Shown here one piece after another: positions 37,899 to 44,613 of a stretch of 64,000 nucleotides of DNA. Every line of letters begins with the position of its first letter. The stretch's first letter is position 1. The translations under genes and the position numbers were made by a program. The stretch comes from Jezberella montanilacus (GTDB lineage: Bacteria; Pseudomonadota; Gammaproteobacteria; Burkholderiales; Burkholderiaceae_B): NCBI RefSeq assembly GCF_003003055.1, contig NZ_PVTV01000013.1, forward strand, positions 124,001-188,000, read 5' to 3'. The notes beneath the pieces are model-generated. The model searched no databases. It had not been told where the DNA came from and was given only the letters and a program-made list of their open reading frames with translations.

Positions 37899-37983
37899 GC
37901 CCGGGTGATGAAATTGGTAGACGTAGGGGACTCAAAATCCCCCGCCGCAAGGCGTGCCGGTTCGAGTCCGGCCCCGGGCACCA
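37899..37983 (+). tRNA. tRNA-Leu (anticodon CAA)
   Basis: This 85-base class II tRNA with long variable arm has acceptor GCCCGGG/CCCGGGC, encoded CCA, anticodon stem GGGGA/TCCCC and loop CTCAAAA giving anticodon CAA, which reads UUG. The T arm is CCGG-TTCGAGT-CCGG. Its 3' end is repeated at 38886-38926. Confidence 0.97.
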
Positions 37984-37992
37984 GTAAAAATA
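37952..37992 (+). repeat. 41-base direct repeat, left copy (tRNA-Leu 3' end; putative attL)
   Basis: This stretch, covering the variable-arm end, T arm, acceptor, CCA and nine more bases, recurs exactly at 38886-38926. Repeats of a tRNA 3' end are the usual scar of site-specific integration. Confidence 0.75.
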
Positions 37993-38093
37993 GGCTCTAC
38001 CCCATTATCGGGGGATGAGCAGTATTAAATAAATAGCAGTACTCATCAAACTGGTTCGAGTAGCTTCCATTTCATATCCGAATCTTTCAGCCG

Positions 38094-38618
38094 TTGACAA
38101 ACACCCCGAAAATCCTCATTCTTGCCGGCCCTAATGGAGCAGGCAAAACAACATTTGCCAGAGAGTTTGTTCGCCAAGAGCTAGGCTTTAAGCACTTTGT
38201 GAATGCGGATCTTATCGCAGCGGGTATGTCGCCCTTTGAGCCTGAACTCGCGGCAATTGTTGCCGGTCGTGTGATGCTGAACCAGATCAAACATCTAGTT
38301 AAAGCTCGTGAAAGCTTTGTGATTGAAACTACCCTCTCAGGGTTAGGATATGCTCGACACATCAACCATTGGCGCTCATCTGGGTATCATGTCTCACTGA
38401 TATTTTTATCGCTCAGATCATCGAACATAGCACTTGAACGCGTACGGAATAGAGTAAAACAAGGTGGCCACAACATCCCTCCTAATGTAATTAAGCGGCG
38501 TTTTATTGCAGGGCTCGAAAATTTCAATACAATCTATAAAGATATAGTCGATGAATGGCAAGTCTTGGACAACACTGATTCGCACCCAACGCCTATTGAC
38601 TGGAAAGGTAAAAAATAA
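38094..38618 (+). CDS. Zeta-toxin-like P-loop kinase
   Basis: This 174-residue protein starts almost directly with the Walker A loop [16 protein letters not shown], followed by FVNADLIAAGMSPF (an Asp in the position of a catalytic base) and SFVIETTLSG. The Arg-rich lid RVRNRVKQGGHNIPP comes later. It belongs to the zeta-toxin/AAA-like kinases common as solitary toxins or with a small partner. Classical zeta phosphorylates UDP-GlcNAc; that activity is not established here. The start must be TTG (38094), as no ATG or GTG exists in frame before Walker A, and the ribosome site is weak. It overlaps the next gene by one base. Confidence 0.82.
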   Translation: MTNTPKILILAGPNGAGKTTFAREFVRQELGFKHFVNADLIAAGMSPFEPELAAIVAGRVMLNQIKHLVKARESFVIETTLSGLGYARHINHWRSSGYHVSLIFLSLRSSNIALERVRNRVKQGGHNIPPNVIKRRFIAGLENFNTIYKDIVDEWQVLDNTDSHPTPIDWKGKK

Positions 38619-38779
38619 TGCCCAAAGTTGCCCCTGAATATCCAGAGCACGTGCAGATTGTTATTCGAGCATTAAAACGCGCACGAAAATTAGCTCGAAA
38701 AGTCTCACAAGAAACTGGCACACCTTTTATCTATATGAAAGGTGACAAGATTATTAAAGAGATGATCACCAAGCCATAA
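38618..38779 (+). CDS. 53-residue partner of the zeta-like protein (putative antitoxin)
   Basis: A short frame from ATG 38618, whose A is the last base of the kinase stop codon (TAATG). The peptide has a basic helix (VIRALKRARKLARKV) and then the segment TGTPFIYMKGDKII. The 'TGTP-x5-G-K/D-I' ending is one I associate with small proteins found beside this kinase family. The one-base overlap suggests translational coupling. Antitoxin function is inferred from position only; order is toxin first, the reverse of most classical pairs. Confidence 0.65.
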   Translation: MPKVAPEYPEHVQIVIRALKRARKLARKVSQETGTPFIYMKGDKIIKEMITKP

Positions 38780-38800
38780 GGCTGAATCTGAGTTTTGACA

Positions 38801-38822
38801 TTTGTAATGGCGACATTACAAA
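38801..38822. promoter_or_regulatory. Palindrome after the toxin-like pair
   Basis: TTTGTAAT and ATTACAAA, both exact, flank a six-base spacer 21 bases after the small gene. TTGACA ends one base before it. It may be an operator or a weak terminator stem. The remaining bases to 38885 show no gene. Confidence 0.4.
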
Positions 38823-38885
38823 ATGGATTTCAGTATAGAACCCTATGCGGTACTTGCAGGTGACTCAAAATCCCTCGCTCGCCGT

Positions 38886-38926
38886 GCGTGCCGGTTCGAG
38901 TCCGGCCCCGGGCACCAGTAAAAATA
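38886..38926 (+). repeat. 41-base direct repeat, right copy (putative attR)
   Basis: Exact copy of the tRNA-Leu 3' end at 37952-37992, 934 bases away. Upstream of it, 38862-38874 also matches the anticodon-loop segment of the tRNA, but the rest of the tRNA is diverged or lost, so this is a tRNA remnant and not a gene. It lies 66 bases after the putative antitoxin operator. Confidence 0.75.
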
Positions 38927-38992
38927 AAGAGCTTACGACTCTGAGGATGCTCGCCCCTCAAAATACTGCTCGAAACAGTCGTGAGAATGCCC

Positions 38993-40384
38993 TTACAAGG
39001 CTGGGTATTGATTAACCCATTCATGACTCTTCTCGTAAGCATTTGCAATCTGCAAAACGACTGATTCCTCAAACGGCCGACCAGCGATCTGCAAACCAAT
39101 AGGAAGCCCTTGTCTGTCAAAACCGCAGGGGATTGAGATGGCTGGCAATCCAGTGAGGTTGTAGGGAAACGTATAACGCCACGACGCCGACAAGACACTG
39201 GTATCCTGATCACCAATCGGTACTCGCCAGGTGCCTGAGCGCCAGGCGGTAATAGGCGTCGTGGGCCCAACAATCGCATCACATGTTTTGAAAACGTCAG
39301 CAAAGTCCTGCATCAGCAAGGTACGCAATTGCTCGGCCTTCAGATAATCAGCCGCTGAGACTAAACGACCGACTTCAACGAGCGTTCGTACATCCGGGGT
39401 GAAATTGGCGACCAGACCCTTGCGCAACGATACGTCGTGGTATGCAGTCGAGGAGGCAAGCTCGATGGCAAAGATGGCGCCAAGTCCAAACTCAAGTCTG
39501 GGGATCTCAAACTCGATAATTTTGACACCTGCTTTGGCAAAAGCATCAATCGCCAACTCGACCGCGCGATCAACATCGGGTTGGTTGTCATCAAAAAAAT
39601 GGTTTCTGCAAATGCCAATCGTCATCCCGGCGATAGGCTTATTTAATTTCTTAAGATAGTCAGGTTTTGGACGATCCTGGCAGGCCGGGTCTGCCGCATC
39701 GTAGCCCGCAATAACATTCAACATCAGCGCTGAATCCTTGACAGTTCTGGTGAGTGGGCCAGCATGATCAAGCGACCACGAATGCGGCACAATCCCTGCC
39801 CGACTAACTCTGCCAAACGTTGGCTTGAGCCCCACTAACCCGCAAGCGGCAGCAGGCATGCGGATTGACCCGCCTGTATCAGACCCGGTCGCGGCAGCAC
39901 ACAAGCCAGCAGCGACCGCAGCGGCTGAACCGCCTGATGAACCAGAGGGGACAAAATCCAGATTCCAGGGGTTTCTGGTCGGCGGCGTGACATTACCCCA
40001 GGCAAATTCATGCGTGCGCGTTTTACCGATCAGTATTGCACCGGCCTCACGCAAACGCGCGCTCACAAAGGAGTCTGTCTGGGGAAACGAAATGCCCGGC
40101 GCTTCGGTTCCCGCCGTGGTGGGCATGTCTTGGGTTAAGTAATTATCTTTGATCGCAATGGGTACACCCTGCAGAGCGCCAAGTGATTTACCGGCAGCGA
40201 TCCTCTTATCGGCTTGTTTAGCTTGCTTTAGTGCGGTCTCTGACAAATATACAAAACTTTTTAGCTTGTCATCCAACGCCGAGATTCGATCAAGATAGTA
40301 TTCAACGACTTCTGTACTAGATATTTTTCGGTTGTGGATATGAGCGGTTAGCGTACTGAGATCTAAGGCGCGAAAGTCGATCAT
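38993..40384 (-). CDS. Amidase-signature family amidase
   Basis: This 463-residue amidase-signature hydrolase has the catalytic triad in place: Lys79 (VPIAIKDNY), cis-Ser149 (PSGSSGGSAAAV) and nucleophile Ser173 (GSDTGGSIRMPAA). It resembles AtzE/GatA-like enzymes that work with a small GatC-like subunit, and just such a gene lies 9 bases upstream. Its C-terminal end is close to the putative attR. The substrate is probably an amide, biuret-like or ureide compound, inferred from context with a DUF1028 gene and the divergent amide-uptake operon. Confidence 0.88.
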   Translation of the reverse strand: MIDFRALDLSTLTAHIHNRKISSTEVVEYYLDRISALDDKLKSFVYLSETALKQAKQADKRIAAGKSLGALQGVPIAIKDNYLTQDMPTTAGTEAPGISFPQTDSFVSARLREAGAILIGKTRTHEFAWGNVTPPTRNPWNLDFVPSGSSGGSAAAVAAGLCAAATGSDTGGSIRMPAAACGLVGLKPTFGRVSRAGIVPHSWSLDHAGPLTRTVKDSALMLNVIAGYDAADPACQDRPKPDYLKKLNKPIAGMTIGICRNHFFDDNQPDVDRAVELAIDAFAKAGVKIIEFEIPRLEFGLGAIFAIELASSTAYHDVSLRKGLVANFTPDVRTLVEVGRLVSAADYLKAEQLRTLLMQDFADVFKTCDAIVGPTTPITAWRSGTWRVPIGDQDTSVLSASWRYTFPYNLTGLPAISIPCGFDRQGLPIGLQIAGRPFEESVVLQIANAYEKSHEWVNQYPAL

Positions 40385-40393
40385 GATTGAGGC

Positions 40394-40585
40394 TCAGCTT
40401 TTACGATAAGGCGCGGTTGGCTCGAAAATGACCGCTGGATGAACATCGGTAAGATCCAAGTCGCGCAGCTTGCGGATTTCATGCAAAATTTCAGCGTAGG
40501 ACTCAAGATTTTGACTTAACCGATCAGGCGATACTTGTACATCAAGGATATCGAGCCAAACGTCTGGGGTCTTGGATGTAGGCAT
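40394..40585 (-). CDS. AtzG/GatC-like small amidase subunit
   Basis: A 63-residue protein starting at ATG 40585 (a GTG one codon earlier is possible). It has a helical stretch SQNLESYAEILHEIRKLRDLDL and an extended tail VHPAVIFEP, the arrangement of GatC-like accessory proteins such as AtzG, which wraps around and stabilises AtzE. It lies 9 bases before the amidase and 44 bases after the DUF1028 gene. Function is inferred from size, pattern and position. Confidence 0.6.
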   Translation of the reverse strand: MPTSKTPDVWLDILDVQVSPDRLSQNLESYAEILHEIRKLRDLDLTDVHPAVIFEPTAPYRKS

Positions 40586-40629
40586 CACATATGGTCCTTT
40601 GCGGATATATCAATTATTGAGCTGTTCGG

Positions 40630-41355
40630 TCATTTACCGAGACGGCCACGAGGCCTCAGCTCAGGGGCTAAAGCCAGCATGCTCAATACCTCGTCAGGGG
40701 CAGGCAGCCCGGCGCCATGACGGGTGGGCATACCTTGTACAAATGGTATTAGTTGAACCCGTGCAACCTCAAAGACCCGCCTCAATTCAGCGACAGGGTC
40801 ATGGTGCTCATCGACTCGCAAATCCCAGGCAGGGTAGTCTTCTTTTTCATAAACCTTGAGGCAGGCAGATTGTCGTCCGCGCTTATCCCCACCGGCAAGT
40901 TGACCTGCCTCAAGCGCCAGCAATAATCGCTCTGCCAGCTCAAGTTGAGTCGACTCGATAAACGACCTTTGCATCGCCTCAAGCGTTTCGTCACTGACCA
41001 GCATATTGCCCTGAATGCTGAAACTGGGGCCCTGCAGATCGCCAGCCCACCCTGTGCAATCATCACCAGTCCAAACTGCTGATTGACCGCTGGCATCGAC
41101 AATACCAATCTGCCGCAATTGTTTTGCATCATCCGACAGCAGGACACAATCCAAAGTAACGGCAGCACTTAAGCCAGACGCCATCAGATCAAGCGCGCGA
41201 ATCGCCAAGTAAGGATTCACCCACGACTGTGTCGAAATTGCCCCGATCCCAGCGCGTCCGAAAGGACACATTGCTCCCACTGCAGGCACAGCAGTGCTCA
41301 CTGCAACACCAACCTGGCCACTAAGCGGGCAATGGGCGACGATTGAAAATGTCAT
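40630..41355 (-). CDS. DUF1028 family protein
   Basis: This 241-residue protein begins MTFSIVAHCPLSGQVGVAVST and contains GAISTQSWVNPYLA and the AGGDKRGRQSACLKVY segment that identify DUF1028 (an Ntn-hydrolase-like fold; Thr/Ser near the start after maturation may be catalytic). DUF1028 genes often sit with amidases, ureide or peptide catabolism genes. It is first in the minus-strand arm of the amide locus and is divergent from the nitrilase-family operon. Activity is unproven. Confidence 0.85.
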   Translation of the reverse strand: MTFSIVAHCPLSGQVGVAVSTAVPAVGAMCPFGRAGIGAISTQSWVNPYLAIRALDLMASGLSAAVTLDCVLLSDDAKQLRQIGIVDASGQSAVWTGDDCTGWAGDLQGPSFSIQGNMLVSDETLEAMQRSFIESTQLELAERLLLALEAGQLAGGDKRGRQSACLKVYEKEDYPAWDLRVDEHHDPVAELRRVFEVARVQLIPFVQGMPTRHGAGLPAPDEVLSMLALAPELRPRGRLGK

Positions 41356-41502
41356 TTCGCAATTTTGTCTGGATAATCGTTGCCTTCTATTCTGCCCTGT
41401 GTTCGACTTGATCGCAACGGTTAAAGGAAGCTTGATCCGACTTGTAAAGGAGCTAAAAAAAAGCGCTCAATTTTTTTATTGTAAATTTAGTTTTAATAAT
41501 GC

Positions 41503-41532
41503 TTGACAATCGCTAGCTTCGATTCTTATCAT
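41503..41532 (+). promoter_or_regulatory. Promoter of the amide operon
   Basis: A perfect TTGACA (41503-41508), an 18-base spacer and TATCAT (41527-41532). The start would be near 41539, giving a leader of about 130 bases. The rest of the 314-base gap (41356-41669), from 41356 to 41500, is A/T-rich and holds the divergent DUF1028 promoter, which I could not place. Confidence 0.65.
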
Positions 41533-41558
41533 CAAGGTGAAGGTAGTCCAAACATCAT

Positions 41559-41599
41559 CAAGTAGTTTTTTGACTACTTGCATCGGCAACAACGCCGAT
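41559..41599 (+). promoter_or_regulatory. Tandem hexaloop hairpins (putative ANTAR target)
   Basis: Two hairpins one base apart: 41559-41580 with an eight-base-pair stem and loop UUUUUG, and 41582-41599 with a six-base-pair stem and loop AACAAC. ANTAR antiterminators bind paired stem-loops with six-base loops. The usual A1/G4 loop bases are only partly kept (A1 in the second). An ANTAR gene ends the same operon. Confidence 0.55.
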
Positions 41600-41615
41600 T
41601 TACCACTGGCAATAG

Positions 41616-41659
41616 AGCCCCCTATCAAACGCATACGCGTGATGGGGGGCTTTTTTTTT
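41616..41659 (+). terminator. Intrinsic terminator (attenuator) in the amide-operon leader
   Basis: A twelve-base-pair stem (41616-41627 with 41640-41651, one G-U pair) is followed by nine T residues ending ten bases before the first ATG. Placed between promoter and first gene, it must be read through for expression. Confidence 0.88.
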
Positions 41660-41669
41660 GGAGTTTTAG

Positions 41670-42551
41670 ATGGACAGCTTATCGTCTGCCCGAGAGGTCA
41701 AAATTGCATGCGTTCAGTTCGACCCGCAGATTGGCCAAAAGGCTGCGAATGTCGACAACTCTATTGAGTTGATCAAGGAAGCGGCGGCCAAGGGTGCGCA
41801 TATCGTTGTGTTACCCGAACTATGTAACTCAGGGTATGTCTTCGAAAGCCGCGCTGAAGCCTTTGCACTAGCAGAGGCGGTCCCCCAAGGTCAGACTAGC
41901 CAGGCGTGGATAAAAGTGGCACAGGAACTTGGCATAACACTCATCGCTGGTATCGCCGAGCGAGACAGCAACGTTTTGTACAACTCGGCTGTTGTTATTG
42001 GCCCAGAAGGCTACATCGGCACTTTTCGCAAGGTACACCTTTGGGATTCAGAAAATCTGTACTTTGAACCTGGCAACCTTGGCTTCCCAATTTTCAACAC
42101 GCCTTATGGCCGTATCGGCGTAGCAATTTGCTATGACATCTGGTTTCCAGAGACCTTCCGGACTCAAGCTCTTAACGGAGCGGACCTCGTCTGCGTGCCC
42201 ACCAACTGGGTTCCAATCCCTGGACAGGCTCAAGACAAAGATGCCATGGCGACGATCCTTGCCATGGCTGCCGCCCACACCAATTCGATATTTATCGCCT
42301 GCGCAGATAGAGTTGGCACCGAGCGCAAGCAACCGTTCATCGGTCAAAGCGTCATTGTGAGCTGCACGGGATGGCCGATCGCTGGCCCAGCCTCTGCTGA
42401 TCGATCAGAAATTATCTATGCGGATATTGACCTCGGCCAAGCAAGGCGTGCGCGCAATTGGAACACCTTTAATCAAGTGCTGCGCGACAGACGACCAGAC
42501 ATGTATCACGGAGCACTTGAGGGCGGTGGGCCCACAAGTAGATCCTCTTAA
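41670..42551 (+). CDS. Nitrilase-superfamily amidohydrolase
   Basis: This 293-residue C-N hydrolase shows the Glu-Lys-Cys triad: Glu50 (VVLPELCNSGY), Lys121 (FRKVHLWDSE) and Cys154 (VAICYDIWFPE). It has no signal peptide. The family hydrolyses amides or carbamoyl compounds. It is shorter than aliphatic amidase AmiE (about 345 residues), so it may act on a different amide. The ATG at 41670 has GGAG six bases upstream, right after the leader terminator. It is the first of seven genes in the operon. Confidence 0.9.
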   Translation: MDSLSSAREVKIACVQFDPQIGQKAANVDNSIELIKEAAAKGAHIVVLPELCNSGYVFESRAEAFALAEAVPQGQTSQAWIKVAQELGITLIAGIAERDSNVLYNSAVVIGPEGYIGTFRKVHLWDSENLYFEPGNLGFPIFNTPYGRIGVAICYDIWFPETFRTQALNGADLVCVPTNWVPIPGQAQDKDAMATILAMAAAHTNSIFIACADRVGTERKQPFIGQSVIVSCTGWPIAGPASADRSEIIYADIDLGQARRARNWNTFNQVLRDRRPDMYHGALEGGGPTSRSS

Positions 42552-42596
42552 GTCCCAGTCCCACCTCTTCCTTTCTTCAAATTTTAGGAGTGCTTC

Positions 42597-43763
42597 ATGT
42601 TCAAACCTCGCATTAGCGCCTTATCTCTGGCTTTGGCGCTCACCTCTGTTTCACTTGGCTCCATCGCAGCTGATGACAAACCTATCGTCATCGGCGTCCC
42701 TGTTGGCCTGTCAGGCGCTAACAGCGTCGTTGCCCCCTCAGTCGTGCAATCTGCTCAGTTAGCAGCTGAAGAAATTAATGCTGCAGGCGGCATACTGGGT
42801 CGAAAAGTTATCGTTGAAGTTGCTGATGACGGCTCAGGCGCGGTCGGTGCGCAAAAAGCATTTGACTCGCTTATTTTTCAGAAAAAAGTCGACGTCCTGA
42901 TCTCAATGGAAACCAGCGCAGCACGCAATGCGGGTTTGCCTATCGTCGCCAAGGGCAAGACACCTTATATCTACACTTCATTTTACGAGGGCCGTTCTTG
43001 CAGCCCCTGGATGTATGTCAACGCGTGGGTGCCTGAGCAGCAAGTTCCACCCATCGTTGATTACTTCATCAAAGAAAAATCAGCTAAAACGATTTTTTTG
43101 ATCGGCAGTGATTATGCCTTTGGTCGTGGCATGCTTGATTTCACCAAAAAATACGCTGAATCCAAAGGTGTCAAAATCGCTGGTGAGGAATACTTACCAA
43201 TGGACGGCAGCGACTGGACCGCGGTAATTAGTAAGTTGAAAGCAGCTAAACCAGATGCGATCATCACATCCACCGCAGGCGGTGCACCTAACGTAACCCT
43301 GACCAAGCAGTTGCGCGCAGCGGGCATTAACCTGCCTTACGGCAACTTGGCCGTTGACGAGGGGACCGCCAAAGGGATGGGCGCTGATGCGGAAGGCATC
43401 TACATTTCGGCCTCATACGTAACAGGTATCGATTCGCCTGCCAATAAAACATATCTCGCCGCAATGTCGAAAAAATTCGGCGCAGATCTGAAAACACCAA
43501 ATGACTTGTCCGTCCCCGAGTACGAAGCAGTCTACGCTTACAAACTAGCAGCAGAAAAAGTCAAGAGCACAGATCCGGCAAAGATAGTGGCGGCGCTGGG
43601 CGACGTCAAGTTTGATGGTCCACGTGGCAGCATCGTCATGAACAAGCAGCATCATGCGCCACTGACCATGTATCTGGCTCAAGTTCAGGCGGACGGCAGT
43701 GTCAAGGTCATTTCGACATTTAAAGATGTTGATCCGGGCCTGCAATGCCCTAACCTGAAGTAA
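42597..43763 (+). CDS. ABC transporter substrate-binding protein (Liv/urea/amide type)
   Basis: This 388-residue periplasmic binding protein has a signal peptide (about 1-24, after SIAA). The mature part starts DDKPIVIGVPVGLSGANS, the pattern of type I periplasmic proteins, with LAAEEINAAGGILGRKV following. It resembles urea/short-amide and branched-chain amino acid binders (UrtA/AmiC group). AGGAG lies just before the ATG. It probably binds the amide that the operon's hydrolase degrades. The related AmiC-like sensor is encoded five genes later. Confidence 0.9.
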   Translation: MFKPRISALSLALALTSVSLGSIAADDKPIVIGVPVGLSGANSVVAPSVVQSAQLAAEEINAAGGILGRKVIVEVADDGSGAVGAQKAFDSLIFQKKVDVLISMETSAARNAGLPIVAKGKTPYIYTSFYEGRSCSPWMYVNAWVPEQQVPPIVDYFIKEKSAKTIFLIGSDYAFGRGMLDFTKKYAESKGVKIAGEEYLPMDGSDWTAVISKLKAAKPDAIITSTAGGAPNVTLTKQLRAAGINLPYGNLAVDEGTAKGMGADAEGIYISASYVTGIDSPANKTYLAAMSKKFGADLKTPNDLSVPEYEAVYAYKLAAEKVKSTDPAKIVAALGDVKFDGPRGSIVMNKQHHAPLTMYLAQVQADGSVKVISTFKDVDPGLQCPNLK

Positions 43764-43779
43764 GCGCTAGAAAGGCACC

Positions 43780-44613
43780 ATGAACTTAATTTTTGATATC
43801 CTCACGACGGCCGCAATTCTTTATATTGTTGCGGCGGGGCTCTTGCTCGTTTACGGTGTGATGAAAATCATTAATTTTGCTCATGGTGCATTCTTAACTA
43901 TCGGTGCCTACGCAAGTTTGGTGGCGTCGCAAGTTGGTTTATCCCCTATCGCTGGTTTTTTCTTTGCATTAGTGGCTGGCGCCTTGTTTGGCTTGCTCAT
44001 TGAGCGTTTGGTACTGAGACCTCTTTACTCTCGCCCGTTAGATGCAATTCTTGCCACGTGGGGACTCGCTATCGTTATTGGTCAAGTCATCACACTCGTG
44101 TTTGGCCGAGAGGTGCAATTTGTGCCAAGCCCTGTTCATGGCACGATCGTTTTACTTGGTACAGAATATTCAGCTTACCGCTTGGTCTTGATCCTGGTTG
44201 CGCTAATCGTGGGTGGCGCCTTGGCGGTTCTATTGACACGCACGCGCGTTGGACTCGTCACCCGTGCGGTAATCCTAAACGAGCAGCTGGCACAGGGATT
44301 GGGCATTCATGCGCAATTCGTTCGTTTTTTAACCTTTGCGCTCGGGGCAGGCATTGCCAGCTTAGCAGGCGCCCTCATTACGCCATTATCTGCAGTCGAT
44401 CCAAATATGGGCGTCCCTTGGTTGATCAATGCCTTTATGTTAGTAATGGTCTCGGGCGTATCAATGACTAGTCTGTTAGTCGCAACACTCGTTTTCGGGT
44501 CAGCTCAAGTGATTATCAGTTCCTACTTCAGTCCAATATTAGGTGGCATGGCGATTGCAGTTTTAGCCGCAATCACTTTGCGGATTTGGCCTAAAGGATT
44601 TTCCCGTGATTAA
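43780..44613 (+). CDS. ABC transporter permease, LivH type
   Basis: This 277-residue polytopic permease has about eight hydrophobic segments and the LivH-type GVMKIINFAHGAFLTIGAY near residue 25-45. LPLNP-like loops are replaced by LSAVDPNMGVPWLINAFMLVMV. It pairs with the permease half of the next protein to form the channel. It lies 16 bases after the binding-protein gene and overlaps the following GTG start by eight bases. Confidence 0.92.
   Translation: MNLIFDILTTAAILYIVAAGLLLVYGVMKIINFAHGAFLTIGAYASLVASQVGLSPIAGFFFALVAGALFGLLIERLVLRPLYSRPLDAILATWGLAIVIGQVITLVFGREVQFVPSPVHGTIVLLGTEYSAYRLVLILVALIVGGALAVLLTRTRVGLVTRAVILNEQLAQGLGIHAQFVRFLTFALGAGIASLAGALITPLSAVDPNMGVPWLINAFMLVMVSGVSMTSLLVATLVFGSAQVIISSYFSPILGGMAIAVLAAITLRIWPKGFSRD

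Noticed and set aside
37998-38014. CCCC-ATTATC-GGGG stem after tRNA-Leu as a terminator.
   Set aside because: The stem is only four base pairs and no T run follows.
38862-38926. A second tRNA-Leu gene.
   Set aside because: Only the anticodon-loop segment and the 3' end match; the acceptor 5' strand and D arm are missing, so it cannot fold as a tRNA.
38830-39303. Reading frame on the minus strand covering attR and the end of the amidase gene, with Arg-Thr-Arg-Thr-Gly-Thr.
   Set aside because: This peptide is the well-known false translation of a tRNA-Leu 3' end; it overlaps the real amidase in another frame.
41440-41478. GAGC/GCTC stem followed by T7 before the amide promoter.
   Set aside because: A four-base stem with an eleven-base A-rich loop is too weak to call a terminator.
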